From Colimorpha sp045640985 (lineage in GTDB: Bacteria; Bacteroidota; Bacteroidia; Bacteroidales; P3), in NCBI GenBank assembly GCA_045640985.1, contig JAZUFZ010000001.1, forward strand, positions 1 to 64,000: a stretch of DNA of 64,000 nucleotides, given 5' to 3'. The number at the start of each line of letters is the position of its first letter. Positions within the stretch are counted from its first letter, which is position 1. The position numbers and the translations under genes are program-made. The notes beneath the pieces were generated by a model. That model saw only the letters and a list, made by a program, of their open reading frames with translations. It made no database searches and was not told where the DNA came from. Below are positions 6,089 to 17,300 of this stretch, in pieces.

Positions 6089-8938
6089 ATGCCTCTCGAT
6101 ATTCTTGGTGCAAGAGAACATAATCTTCAAAATATTGACATTTCGCTCCCCCGCAATCAGCTTGTGGTGTTTACCGGGTTAAGCGGCAGTGGAAAATCTA
6201 CGCTGGCTTTCGATACAATTTATGCTGAAGGACAACGCCGGTATATGGAAACGTTTTCCGCGTATGCCCGTCATTTTATCGGTAACATGGAGCGCCCGGA
6301 TGTGGACCAGATCAATGGGCTGAGTCCGGTTATCAGCATTGAGCAGAAGACAACCAACAAGAATCCCCGTTCTACGGTGGGAACAGTTACTGAAATTTAT
6401 GATTTTGTGCGTCTGCTTTATGCCCGCATCGGGGAGGCGTATTCCTATATGACGGGGGAGAAGATGGTCAAATATACCGATCATCAGATTCTCGACCTTA
6501 TCCAAAAAGACTATGCCGGACACGATGTTACGGTTTTGGCTCCGCTTGTGAAAGGCCGCAAGGGACATTATCGGGAACTCTTTGCCCAGGTGGCCAAGAA
6601 GGGCTATATTCGTGTCCGTGTAGATGGAGAGATTAAGGAACTGAGCTATAATATGCAGGTCGATCGTTACAAGACCCATGATATCGAACTTGTCATAGAC
6701 CGCATTCGTGTAGGGCAGAGCGGTGATACCCGTCTTCCTGAGGCTACCCGTACGGCTTTCAAGCAGGGCAAAGGAGTGTTGATGATTTTGGATAATACGG
6801 ACGGCAAGTTCCGCTATTTCAGCCGTAAGCTTATGGATCCGGTATCGGATATATCCTATTCTGATCCGGAACCCAACACTTTCAGTTTCAACTCTCCTTA
6901 TGGCGCCTGTCCGAAATGCAACGGACTTGGCGAAATTTCTGAGATAGACCTTTCAAAACTTATATCCGACCGCTCTAAGAGTATCCGCGACGGAGCGTTT
7001 GATTTTCTTGGCAAATATTCAGCGGGCAATCCCTTTTTCCGTCAGTTGGAGAACCTCGGGAAATCCTATAATTTTACTTTGGATACCCCTGTTGCGGAGT
7101 TCTCCGAGGAGGCGCTTAATGTCGTGCTTTATGGTACCAGCGATTATACTCCGATGATTGACCTTGAGGATGCGGAGCATTTTTCCGGCTTTGAAGGTAT
7201 TGTGAACTATATACGGCAGCTGGCAACGGACGACACTTCGGCCGCATTGCAGAAATGGGCGGCGAACTTTATGAATCTTGTTCCTTGTCCCGAGTGTCAC
7301 GGGCTTCGGCTCAAGACCGAAAGTCTGCACTTCTTCATTGATGGCAAGAATATCGGAGAACTCACCCAGATGGATCTGGTGGAGTTCTATCAGTGGATGT
7401 CGGAACTGGAACCCAAGTTATCCGAAAACCAGAAGGCTATCGCACATGAGATTATCAGAGAAATCCTTACCCGTACGCGTTTCTTGCTGGATGTGGGTTT
7501 GGGGTATCTCTCCCTTGCACGAAGTACCCGCACCCTCAGCGGTGGAGAAAGCCAGCGTATCCGTCTGGCTACTCAGATCGGCGCTCAGCTTACGGGGGTA
7601 TTGTATATTCTGGATGAACCGTCTATCGGGCTTCATCAACGTGACAATGGCCGTCTCATTGCCGCACTCAAATCCTTGCGCGATTTAGGCAATAGTGTGA
7701 TTGTGGTAGAGCACGACCGTGATATGATGCTGGCAGCTGATTATCTCGTGGATATCGGGCCCCGGGCGGGTGTTCACGGTGGCAAGATTATGTATGAAGG
7801 TCCGGTGGCTCCGCTACTCGAACCGGGGGTAAAGAATCCTTCACATAGCCTTACGATAGATTATCTTCATCGTACCTTGGATATTCCCGTTCCCAAACGT
7901 CGTTCCGCCGAAGGAAAGCCTGTGCTTTCCATCATCGGGGCAACGGGCAACAATCTCAAGAATCTCACGGTAAACATTCCTCTGGGTTTGTTTGTCTGCA
8001 TTACAGGTGTGAGCGGCAGTGGGAAATCGTCCCTCATCAACGGTACGTTGCATCCGATATTGAGCCGATATTTCTATCATTCCCAGGCGCGGCCGCTGCC
8101 TTATCAGGACTGTTTCGGATTGGATAATATAGATAAGGTCATTCAGATAGACCAGTCCCCAATCGGACGTACTCCCAGAAGTAATCCTGCCACATACGTA
8201 GGCATATTCGATGATATACGGCAGCTTTTTGCTCAGTTGCCGGCTTCCAGAATCCGGGGCTACAAGCCCGGCCGTTTCTCGTTCAATGTGAGCGGCGGCC
8301 GTTGCGAGACCTGCAAGGGGGCAGGCGTCCGTACCATTGAGATGAATTTCCTTCCCGATGTATATGTGGGCTGTGAGACCTGTGGCGGAAAACGTTATAA
8401 CCGCGAGACGCTCGAAATCCGTTATCGCGGGAAATCCATCTCCGATCTGTTGGATATGACGGTGGAGCAGGCCGTGGATTTCTTCAGCAATATGCCTAAG
8501 ATTCACCGCAAGCTTCAGGCCATTCAGCAGGTAGGACTCGGATATATTACCCTTGGTCAGCCCAGTACGACTCTCAGCGGCGGTGAGGCCCAGCGTATCA
8601 AGCTCGCGGCTGAACTCAGCCGTCCTTCAACCGGACGCACGTTGTATCTTTTGGATGAACCTACTACAGGTCTCCATTTTGATGATATCCGCCAGTTGCT
8701 CGAAGTGCTGCAGGCTTTGGTGGATAAAGGCAACAGCGTGCTGGTCATTGAGCATAATCTCGATGTGGTCAAGACTGCTGATTATATCATAGACCTGGGA
8801 CCGGAAGGCGGCAGAAACGGCGGCCGTCTGGTTTGTTGCGGTACGCCTGAGGAAGTGGCAAAATGTCCTGAAAGTCTTACTGGAGAATTTCTGGCAAAGG
8901 AACTTTCCGAAACCCGTAGAGATGACAAAAATTCGTAA
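6089..8938 (+). CDS. uvrA: Excinuclease ABC subunit A (UvrA), with incomplete first zinc site
   Basis: 949 residues. Two ABC ATPase halves: Walker A GLSGSGKST (about 31) and GVSGSGKSS (about 641), two LSGGE signatures, and DEPSIGLHQRD and DEPTTGLHFDD Walker B/D-loops. The central CPECHGLRL pair is present. The second zinc module is complete (CETCKGAG ... CETCGG, about 740-765). The first module retains only its second CxxC (GACPKCNGLG); the position of the first pair reads LMDPVSD. The UvrB-binding region is present, so this is not the short UvrA2 form. UvrA finds DNA lesions with UvrB in nucleotide excision repair. A second, fully canonical UvrA elsewhere in the genome is possible. Confidence 0.93.
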   Translation: MPLDILGAREHNLQNIDISLPRNQLVVFTGLSGSGKSTLAFDTIYAEGQRRYMETFSAYARHFIGNMERPDVDQINGLSPVISIEQKTTNKNPRSTVGTVTEIYDFVRLLYARIGEAYSYMTGEKMVKYTDHQILDLIQKDYAGHDVTVLAPLVKGRKGHYRELFAQVAKKGYIRVRVDGEIKELSYNMQVDRYKTHDIELVIDRIRVGQSGDTRLPEATRTAFKQGKGVLMILDNTDGKFRYFSRKLMDPVSDISYSDPEPNTFSFNSPYGACPKCNGLGEISEIDLSKLISDRSKSIRDGAFDFLGKYSAGNPFFRQLENLGKSYNFTLDTPVAEFSEEALNVVLYGTSDYTPMIDLEDAEHFSGFEGIVNYIRQLATDDTSAALQKWAANFMNLVPCPECHGLRLKTESLHFFIDGKNIGELTQMDLVEFYQWMSELEPKLSENQKAIAHEIIREILTRTRFLLDVGLGYLSLARSTRTLSGGESQRIRLATQIGAQLTGVLYILDEPSIGLHQRDNGRLIAALKSLRDLGNSVIVVEHDRDMMLAADYLVDIGPRAGVHGGKIMYEGPVAPLLEPGVKNPSHSLTIDYLHRTLDIPVPKRRSAEGKPVLSIIGATGNNLKNLTVNIPLGLFVCITGVSGSGKSSLINGTLHPILSRYFYHSQARPLPYQDCFGLDNIDKVIQIDQSPIGRTPRSNPATYVGIFDDIRQLFAQLPASRIRGYKPGRFSFNVSGGRCETCKGAGVRTIEMNFLPDVYVGCETCGGKRYNRETLEIRYRGKSISDLLDMTVEQAVDFFSNMPKIHRKLQAIQQVGLGYITLGQPSTTLSGGEAQRIKLAAELSRPSTGRTLYLLDEPTTGLHFDDIRQLLEVLQALVDKGNSVLVIEHNLDVVKTADYIIDLGPEGGRNGGRLVCCGTPEEVAKCPESLTGEFLAKELSETRRDDKNS

Positions 8939-8955
8939 TTATTAGCATTCTAAAT

Positions 8956-10647
8956 ATGAAATTCAAAATCTTAATTCTTATGCTTGCTTTCGCCACAACA
9001 GTGATGGCCGAAAAGAAAGTTGATTACAACAAGTACAATAACTTTTATTACAACGTTTACGACTATGATTCCGACCATACCGATACCTCGACTATTGTCG
9101 TGGAACGGGTGGGGAATATGTGCGTTGTCTATAATCCGAACCAGGTGGGCAAGCCTGTTCCCGGTCTGGCCCGCGAATTGACGCTTGCCGACTATGTCCA
9201 CGACAGCCTGACCTTTGATCTGATGTACGATACCATCGTTTTCCGCTCTTCCCGCCAGCTTTCGCGGAGCGATATCGAATGGACAAAGGAAACCCTCACA
9301 AAAACCCGTACGCGCTATACCTGTTATGTGAATTCCAACAAGCTCGAATTTGTGGTTGAAGCCGGTCATCATTGCATCAATCCGCTGCCCCAGTATGGTC
9401 TTCAGGAGGGCGTTCTGGTGGAATACTGGCGGAACGGACAGTTGCAGATACAGCTCAACAAATGGGACGATAAGGCAAGTTCCATGATGCTGAAGGCTTT
9501 TACCCCCGTAAACCTTACCTACGTCACCGCTGCCGAACAGGACAGAATCAAGCGGGAACGCCTGGTTATCAGCACCAGAATCTTCGATCAGGTTCAACTC
9601 TCCTGGGGTCAGCAGAACGATTCTGCAAGTGATTTGGCTACAACCGACAAGGTACTCCATTTTGCCGGCGGCACGCTGGCTATGAGACGCGTGCATCTTC
9701 AGGCGCTGCCTCCCCATTACCAGACTTTTGTTGAAATCCACCAGCGCAGCAACGGCGACGCCTACGACCGCACGGGTTCCCTCTTTGTGATTCCTCACCG
9801 TATGTATTATTCTTTCCTTGACGGCCTCAACGACCCCAAGAATCTTTCCACTATTACCGATCGTCTGGGTCAGCAGTATCAAGGCGTTGTGAAGTCCAAA
9901 GGCTATGAGCCTCTGGTGGAACTGGTGCGATTCTTCACCCCTTTTGGTGTAGGAAAGTTTAATGAAAAAGTGGCGATCGATGGTCTGGAATGGAACGACG
10001 AGACCTATTATAAGCAGGAAGTTACCGATATGGCCGAGATGCTTCAGGGAGACGTGTGGATCGGCATCTGGATCGGAAACTACGACAAGGGCGGTCATAT
10101 CGTTTCGGTGGACCTCAAGAGCTATCCCGGCGAAGATGTCTGGCGCGATGCCGGAATTGTGGACGGCGTGATGCCGCTGTTCAATACCTGTAACGTACTC
10201 GAAATGGCTGGACAGAACTATGGCAAGATGTTCCTTACCGATAGTCTTCAGACTACGTTTGAGATACCCCAAGGGGCGAAGTCCATACGCCTGCGCTATA
10301 TCACTACCGGCCATGGCGGCTGGGGCGGGGGCGATGAGTTCAACCCTAAGCCCAACACGATTCTCGTGGATGGCGTGAAGGTCGCTGAATATACTCCCTG
10401 GAGAGAGGACTGCGGATGTTACCGCGAATGGAATCCGGTGAGCGGTAACTTCTGGAACGGCCTCAGCAGCAGCGACTACAGCCGCAGCGGCTGGTGTCCC
10501 GGAACGGCTACCCAGCCGGTATATTTTGACCTCTCGGGGCTGGAGCCCGGCACTCATACCATTACCGTGGCTATCCCTCAGGGAAAGCCTATGGAGGGCA
10601 GTTTCTCGTCTTGGAACGTGAGTGGCGCGCTGATTATCGGGCGGTAA
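8956..10647 (+). CDS. Secreted peptide-N-glycosidase F-like amidase
   Basis: 563 residues with signal peptide MKFKILILMLAFATTVMA. The C-terminal half carries PNGase F hallmarks: TGHGGWGGGDEF (about 448-460), PWREDCGCYREWNPVSG, NGLSSSDYSRSGWCPGT and the final jelly-roll strand region VYFDLSGLEPGTHTITV. PNGase F releases N-linked glycans by cleaving the Asn-GlcNAc amide bond. The ~200-residue N-terminal region is longer than in the classic enzyme, as in the type II group. No T9SS tail is visible, so periplasmic location or another export route is likely. It starts 17 bases after uvrA, probably in the same message. Activity is inferred from motifs. Confidence 0.82.
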   Translation: MKFKILILMLAFATTVMAEKKVDYNKYNNFYYNVYDYDSDHTDTSTIVVERVGNMCVVYNPNQVGKPVPGLARELTLADYVHDSLTFDLMYDTIVFRSSRQLSRSDIEWTKETLTKTRTRYTCYVNSNKLEFVVEAGHHCINPLPQYGLQEGVLVEYWRNGQLQIQLNKWDDKASSMMLKAFTPVNLTYVTAAEQDRIKRERLVISTRIFDQVQLSWGQQNDSASDLATTDKVLHFAGGTLAMRRVHLQALPPHYQTFVEIHQRSNGDAYDRTGSLFVIPHRMYYSFLDGLNDPKNLSTITDRLGQQYQGVVKSKGYEPLVELVRFFTPFGVGKFNEKVAIDGLEWNDETYYKQEVTDMAEMLQGDVWIGIWIGNYDKGGHIVSVDLKSYPGEDVWRDAGIVDGVMPLFNTCNVLEMAGQNYGKMFLTDSLQTTFEIPQGAKSIRLRYITTGHGGWGGGDEFNPKPNTILVDGVKVAEYTPWREDCGCYREWNPVSGNFWNGLSSSDYSRSGWCPGTATQPVYFDLSGLEPGTHTITVAIPQGKPMEGSFSSWNVSGALIIGR

Positions 10648-10678
10648 GGCTCGGGTGACTTTGATGAATTTCTGGCAG

Positions 10679-10713
10679 GGCAGGCTTTCGAGTCTGCCTT
10701 GCCTGTATTTTTG
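10679..10713 (+). terminator. Terminator-like hairpin with UUCG tetraloop after the PNGase F-like gene
   Basis: GGCAGGCT (10679-10686), loop TTCG, AGTCTGCC (10691-10698): an 8-bp stem with one G-T pair, followed by TTGCCTGTATTTTTG. Position and T-run fit a transcription terminator. Confidence 0.6.
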
Positions 10714-10745
10714 AAGTCGCTTTTTTGTATGGCTGCGCCTTACCG

Positions 10746-10875
10746 GCATAGGGGTAACTCCCTTCTATCTTTTTTCTATCTTCTTTTTATCTTTTTTCTA
10801 TCTCTTATTCTAAGGAAAGGAGATAAAAAGAAGATAATATGGAGATAAAAAGAAGATAGACCGAAGATACCCCTA
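10746..10875. repeat. Long-hairpin repeat element, copy 1 (imperfect)
   Basis: Left arm CATAGGGGTAACTCCCTTC leads into TC-rich TATCTTTTTT units; the right arm contains two direct copies of GAGATAAAAAGAAGATA and ends in TACCCCTAAG. The whole is a self-complementary ~125-base unit. It shares its sequence, including the centre CTCTTATTCTAAGGAAAGGAG, with copy 2 at 39503-39628. Here the right terminal arm has diverged (AGACCGAAGATACCCC). It lies upstream of the giant FN3 gene. Confidence 0.8.
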
Positions 10876-11006
10876 AGTATCAAGGGGTTTACACGCGGGA
10901 AATCAACGTGAAACAGCGGTGGCGCGGAAGGACGGAAACTTCGGAGAAATGGCGGCTCTACGGTGGGAAAGAAATGTATGGAAACAACAATTCTGCGGTG
11001 TGTGGG

Positions 11007-11082
11007 AAAGGGCTGGGGAAACCTGATGGGTGGGCTGGGTGTGGGCTGGGGAAACCTGATGAGTGGGCTGGGGAAACCTGTT
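11007..11082 (+). repeat. G-rich tandem repeat in the 10.9-11.2 kb gap
   Basis: Three copies of GGGCTGGGGAAACCTG separated by GTGGGCTGGGT-type spacers. The many G-runs could form G-quadruplexes. The rest of 10876-11200 is purine-rich and shows no recognisable gene; open frames on both strands are low-complexity. Confidence 0.6.
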
Positions 11083-11209
11083 GGAGAAGGCAATTTGGCA
11101 TTACTGAAGAAGGGAAGTGAAGGGAAACGGGAAATATTGGAAAATTTCGGCTGTAAGGGTTTGGAATACAATGGATAGAAAAAAATAAATAAAAAAAATT
11201 CTCTTTTTA

Positions 11210-11240
11210 TTTGTGGTATAAGAAAAAAAGTGTATCTTTG
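11210..11240 (+). promoter_or_regulatory. Promoter of the giant FN3 surface-protein gene
   Basis: TTTG (11210-11213), exactly 19 bases, TATCTTTG (11233-11240). The leader to the ATG at 11317 is about 70 bases and contains a small hairpin GCCCgaaaaGGGC near 11254-11266. Confidence 0.88.
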
Positions 11241-11316
11241 CAAGGTGTTACGTATGCCCGAAAAGGGCGTGTTTTGACACATACTATTGTTGTAAATTAA
11301 TAAAAAACAGTATAAT

Positions 11317-14300
11317 ATGAAAACACTACGAAATCTTTTGATGACAGCCGCAATGCTGATTTTTGCTTTTTCGGCAACGGCTCAGTCAGTAAGAGTTGAG
11401 GTGGGAACCCCCTCAGGAACCGCCGACAAGGCTCCTTTCTACAATTCTGGAAAGGCCGGTACGGTGCAGATGCTTTACAGCGCATCGGAAATCGGAATGG
11501 AAGGTACGATAGATACCTTGTGGTTCTATTGCAGCACTCCCGGTGAACTGACCGATACGATGCTTCGTGTGTATATGGGGCAGACGGAGCTTACGCAGAA
11601 TGTGGGCGGTATGCCGAGTGCCAACACTTTCCTTGCAGAGAATGAGGTGAGTCTGGTTTATTCTGCCAGCAGTTTTACCCATCCGACCGCTGCGGGCTGG
11701 GTGCCTATCGTGCTTGACAATCCGTTTGAGTACGACGGAGCCCATAATCTGGCAGTTATCGTGATGTCGAAACGTGTTGCTGCGGTTTCAAGTATAAAGT
11801 ATGCTACTTATTCCAAGACTAATGGCGTTTTGTATCGTACTGTGGCAGGAACCTATCCTCCAGGCGGTTCGGCTTCGCTGCTGAGTACGTTGCCGGTGGT
11901 CCGTTTCTCGATTTCGGCTACAAGCTGCAGCCGTCCTACCGGACTGGCAGTAAGTGATATCCAGCCTTACAGCGCGCTTTTGAGCTGGAATCAGTCCGGA
12001 AATTTCGAGGTAAAGGTAAGTACCGAAGGAGTGGAGGACCGTATGCTGACGGTTACGGACGGAAGTTCCATCCAGCTGAGCGGTCTTACGGATAATACGG
12101 CTTATACGGTGGCTGTGCGCCATCTGTGCGACGGCGAAACCAGTTCCTGGAGTACTATCCAGTTTACCACGGCGCTGGAGTTCGGAAGTGTTCCATACGA
12201 GTGTAATTTTGATGACATAGAGTTGAACCGCAGCTGGGTATTGAATAATGGCGGATGTCTGAATAAATGGTGTATAGGAGAGGCTGCATACGAGGGAGAA
12301 AGCGGAAAAAGTCTGTATATCAGTAACGATCACGGCGTAAGCAATGTCTATACCAATACCAGTCAGGGGCTTGTCTATGCCCAGCGTCCCATCACGATTG
12401 ACGAGGACGGCGACTATCTGATTTCGTTTGACTGGCATGGCGCCAATACCAACCGCAGCTATATGCGGGTGGCGCTGGTTCCTTTTGACGAAACGCTGAC
12501 CCCGGCCGCAACTATGCAGAATATAAATATCCATAACGGTATTATGCTGGACAACGGTCCGATCTATGGAAGTGACGCCTGGAGCCATTATAACGGTGCT
12601 TCTGCTTCCAGTGTTCCCGCTGGCAACTACTATCTGGTTTTTGCCTGGACCAACCTCGGTCAGACATCGGAGACTTTGGCTACGGCTGTTGATAATGTGG
12701 TTCTGGAACGTTCGGAATGTGGCGGCGTGAGCAGCATTGAACTTGCCAGCGTTACCGGAACTACCGCAGAACTGGAACTGGTGAGCGCATACGGTGAGGA
12801 TTTCATGATCTGCTACCGCAAAGCGGGTACTACGGGAAGATATGATACCCTATATTCTTCATCGCCGGCCTTGATTGAGAACCTTGAGAGCCGTACCAGA
12901 TACGAAGTTATGGCCTATACCGACTGCGGTGATGCAGGAATGGGCGTGAGAGGCATGAGTTTCCAATTCAGCACGATTGCGACCTGTCTCAATATTACCG
13001 GCGTTTCGGTAAGCAATATCACTACCAACGGCGCCACTATCAGCTGGACGGTGGAGCCCGGAATGGATGAGATTGTGAACGAATATGTGCTGACCATCTG
13101 GCGCGGCAGCAGTCTCTCCATGGAATTTACCACCAACGAAACAAGCTTTGACGTGGAAGACCTGAGGGAGTTCACCGATTATAACGTGACGGTTACGGCT
13201 GTCTGCGATGAAGGAAATTCCGTAGTTACGGGAGAAACTACCTTTATGACTTCATGCAGTTCGGGTAGTCTGCCAGTGGAACTGACAGGAATGTTGCATG
13301 ACAACCATAATGTACCGCTGAACGAGTATTATAACTACGGATATCACCAGATGCTGTATCTCAGTAGTGAATTGGGTGGTGCCAGAACGATAGATTCCAT
13401 CGGTTTCCAGGCGTATATTTCCAATAGTTACATCCACAACAGAACATTTACCATGTATATGGCACATACTTCAGAAACGTCATTGGATTCATTTCTGGGT
13501 AATCTGCAGTTTACTGAAGTATTTTCAGGATCATATACCTTTACCAACGGATGGAATATGATTCCATTGCAGAATATGTTCAGTTATAACGGAACGGATA
13601 ACCTGATAATAGCAATAGACGATAATTCGGGATCCTATACATCTTCATATATGTATTTTTACTATTCCACTGTCGCAGGTAGATGCTATACGGCTTATCA
13701 GGACAATGTGGATTTAGAGCCACATTCACCTTCAGCAACTTTAGCAAGCAATGAGATGGCCTTGTCAGTTCGTCCGAATATGAAACTGCCGGGAGGCTGT
13801 GAAGTAAGTTACAGTTGTGAGGCGCCGACGGTTTCAGTGGATGAGGTTACGGAAACATCCGTAGGCTTGCGTTGGACTCCCGGCGGTAGCGAAGAGGCTT
13901 GGAATGTAATGTATCGTGAAGTTGGAACCCAGGAATGGGTGATGGCTCTGGAAGAAGTGTCCGATGCGGAAGTGTATGTGGAAGACCTTGAACCTAATAC
14001 CGACTACGAAATCCGCGTGATCGCCCTTTGTGGTGGCGGTGATGAAGGTGTTGCCACAGTGAGGGTTCATACCTATAGTTTCTGCCCTGAACTTATAGGA
14101 TTGCAGACCTATTATATCGTTTCTGACTCTATAGGCGTACAGTGGAGCCTCAACCGAAGCACCTCTCTGAATGTTCCCGACAGCTATACCGTTGCAATAT
14201 ACAATGCAAGCGGGGAAGAAATTGAAAGTTCTTCAGTAGAGGACACTTCCTATATGTTTGAAAATCTTGAACCGCTGACTCATTATACCGTAATGGTTGT

Positions 14301-17300
14301 TTCGGATTGTCCCGAAGGTTCAAGCGACACGCTGACCTTGAATGTGACTACTGCTGAATGGTACGATCCAGAATCGGTAATCTATCGGGAGACGTTTGAA
14401 AATGTCAGCACTTTGGGTGACTGGACGCTGGCCAACGGTACGGCAACCAACCAGTGGTATATCGGTAATGCTGTAGCCTATTCGGGAAACAAAAGTTTGT
14501 ATATCAGTGATTACAATGGTGAAACAAACACTTACGATATCAGTACGGAGTGTAACACGTATGCATACGTTCCTGTTACTTTTGACATGTCGGGTTTATA
14601 TCATATTGAGTTCAATTGGAAATCGGTAGGCGAATTAAATTGGGATTATATATCTGTCGGATTGATTTCTACCTCCGAGATGGATGAACATCCATTGTCG
14701 GGTGCTGATAGTCGAGTGACTATGACGCCAACCATAAATATTACGGGTAATACAACATTGAGTAACGGATACGGCTGGCAAACCTACAGTTCCGATTTTC
14801 CTGTGGATATCCAGGGTATTTATTATCTTACATTCGCGTGGAATAATGATGACAGTCAAGGCGTTCAGCCTCCCGCTGCAATAGATAATATAATGATACG
14901 CGCGCGTCAGTTGGATTTGTGTGATGCACCGGACAGTGTTGCAGTAAGCAATCTGGATGTGCACGGAGCCACATTGACGATATATGGTGAGGAGGAAGCC
15001 GGATATCAGATTGTATATAAATCAACCCGTGAAACGACCTACGATACTGTAGAGACATATAGCAATACCTATACGTTTGAGAATCTGATGACCAACACCG
15101 TCTATGAAGGTATGGCCTATACGCTCTGTGCAGAAGGTGGTGCCAGCAGGTTCTTTGTTCCGTTCTCCTTTACCTTGACAGATCCCGAATCGGTCATCTT
15201 CACATGTGATTTTGAAAGTTCAGGCGAATCTTCCAACTGGACGCTTGTAAACGGTACTTCAACCAATCACTGGATGATAGGCTCGGGCACATACGCTGGC
15301 ACAGAAGGTCAATCCTTGTTCATCACCAATAATGGCAGTGACAACGTATATACTATCAATAGTACGGCTGCCGTATGGGCATTGCGTAACATAACCATTC
15401 CTGAGGATGGTATCTATCAGTTTGTGTATGATTGGAAATGTGCCGGCGAAAGTTCTTTTGACTATCTGAAGGCATACGTCATTCCATCTACAACTACTCC
15501 TATTTCCGGTGATTATCTGGATCCGGAAGGTTCTGTCCGGCTTTTTCCCGGTGAGCGCCTTAACCTGAGCGGTGTATGGCAGACTCAGGAATCAGAAGTC
15601 ATGCTGGAAGCCGGTACATACAAAATTGCATTCCTATGGCGTAATGACGGATCTCAGGGAACCCTACCACCCGCTGCAGTGGATAATATCAGTATCAGAA
15701 CAATCCAGACCTTCAGCTGTTCAAGGCCAACCAGTGTAACTGTTTCGGACGCCACTTTGACTACTGCAACCCTTGAAATAGAAAGTTCAAGTACCGAGAA
15801 CTTCATGATACTCTATAAAGCCGATGGCGCTTACTCATACGATACCGTCCGTTCTGCAAGTCCTTGCACATTGACCAATCTGTTGCCGCATACGGACTAT
15901 ACAGGTCTGGTATATAGCGATTGCGGAGAAGGTGACTATAGTATGAGTGGCATGCCGTTCTCGTTCTATACGACATTATATATGACTATGCCATTCTCCG
16001 AAGATTTTGAAAGAACATCTCTGGATGAATGGGTTCTCGAAAACGGTACACTTACCAATAAGTGGTATCACGGAACGGCTGCCAGCAATGGCGAAGGAAC
16101 CAAGGGTCTCTATATCTCCAATACCAACGGTTCTACCAATGCTTACAATAATGGCAGTACAAGTACAGTCTATGCCTACGTTCCGATTAATATCACCACA
16201 GCAGGTGATTATAACTATTCATACGACTGGCGCTGCTATGGAGAATCCTCGTATGATTATATGAAGGTAGCACTGGTTCCTGACTCTTATACACCTACAG
16301 CAGGAACATCAACACCATCATTCCCCACCAACAGCATTTTGCTCCATTCTACGGAATATATTAATCAGCAGAATACATGGCAGACTCAGTCTGGAATGTT
16401 TACGCTGACAACTCCTGGTGCATACAATCTGGTGATCGTATGGCGAAATGACGGTAGTCAGGGCTCCGGTCCTGCTGCCATCGACAACATCGTTATTGCC
16501 GGAGACCGTTGCCCTGCACCTATCAGCATTAATGTAAGCGATGTTACTGAAAACTCTGCTACCGTGACCGTTGAAAACGGAGAAAGCGACAGTGTTATGC
16601 TCCTCTTCAAACCGCAGACGGAAACTGTATGGGATACAATCATCACAGGTACGACATATACTCTGGAAAATCTTACTATCCATACCGGTTATCAGTTGAA
16701 GGCCTATAATTATTGCGGTGCCGACGGTATGAGTCTGAACGCTGTATCAACAGAATTTATTACCCTTTGTGGTGCAATATCGGTAATTCCTTGGGAATGC
16801 GGATTTGAAGGAATGGCATGGGTTTCGGCCAGCAACAATCTTCAGTACCCCGAATGCTGGAGTGGAACCAATGCGGCCAACAACAACAGCTACTGGGCTA
16901 AATCCACTTCCGATTTCTCGCATCAGGGACAATATGCAGCAATGTTCAAGTGCAACAACAGCGATACCGCTGTGGCTTCAAACGATATGCTGATTATGCC
17001 TACCTTCGTCCTGACTGGCAACAACGAACTGATGTTCTATGCACGAGGCAAGGGGTCAAGAAATCATTCACGTCTGCAGGTACGCGCTAACAGCGGATCG
17101 GGTTACACTTCTCTTCCAATCACCAACAATCAGGGCATCTCTTCCAATATTCTGGATATGACCTCTGATTCATATAGCGAATATACCGTAAATCTTGGTG
17201 ACATGGAGGGCAATGTACAGTTGGCATTCGTGGTGGATGGAAACAGCAGCGATATCTATATCGATGATGTCGTTCTCCGTGAACGCGCCGCCTGCGATGC

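Noticed and set aside
8971..10749. 592-codon open frame on the minus strand opposite the PNGase F-like gene
   Set aside because: No recognisable protein motif, no promoter, and it exactly shadows a gene with clear family motifs and signal peptide.
10776..11282. 168-codon minus-strand frame across the hairpin element and G-rich repeat
   Set aside because: Low-complexity Phe/Pro/Ser composition generated by the purine-rich repeats; no start context or homology cue.
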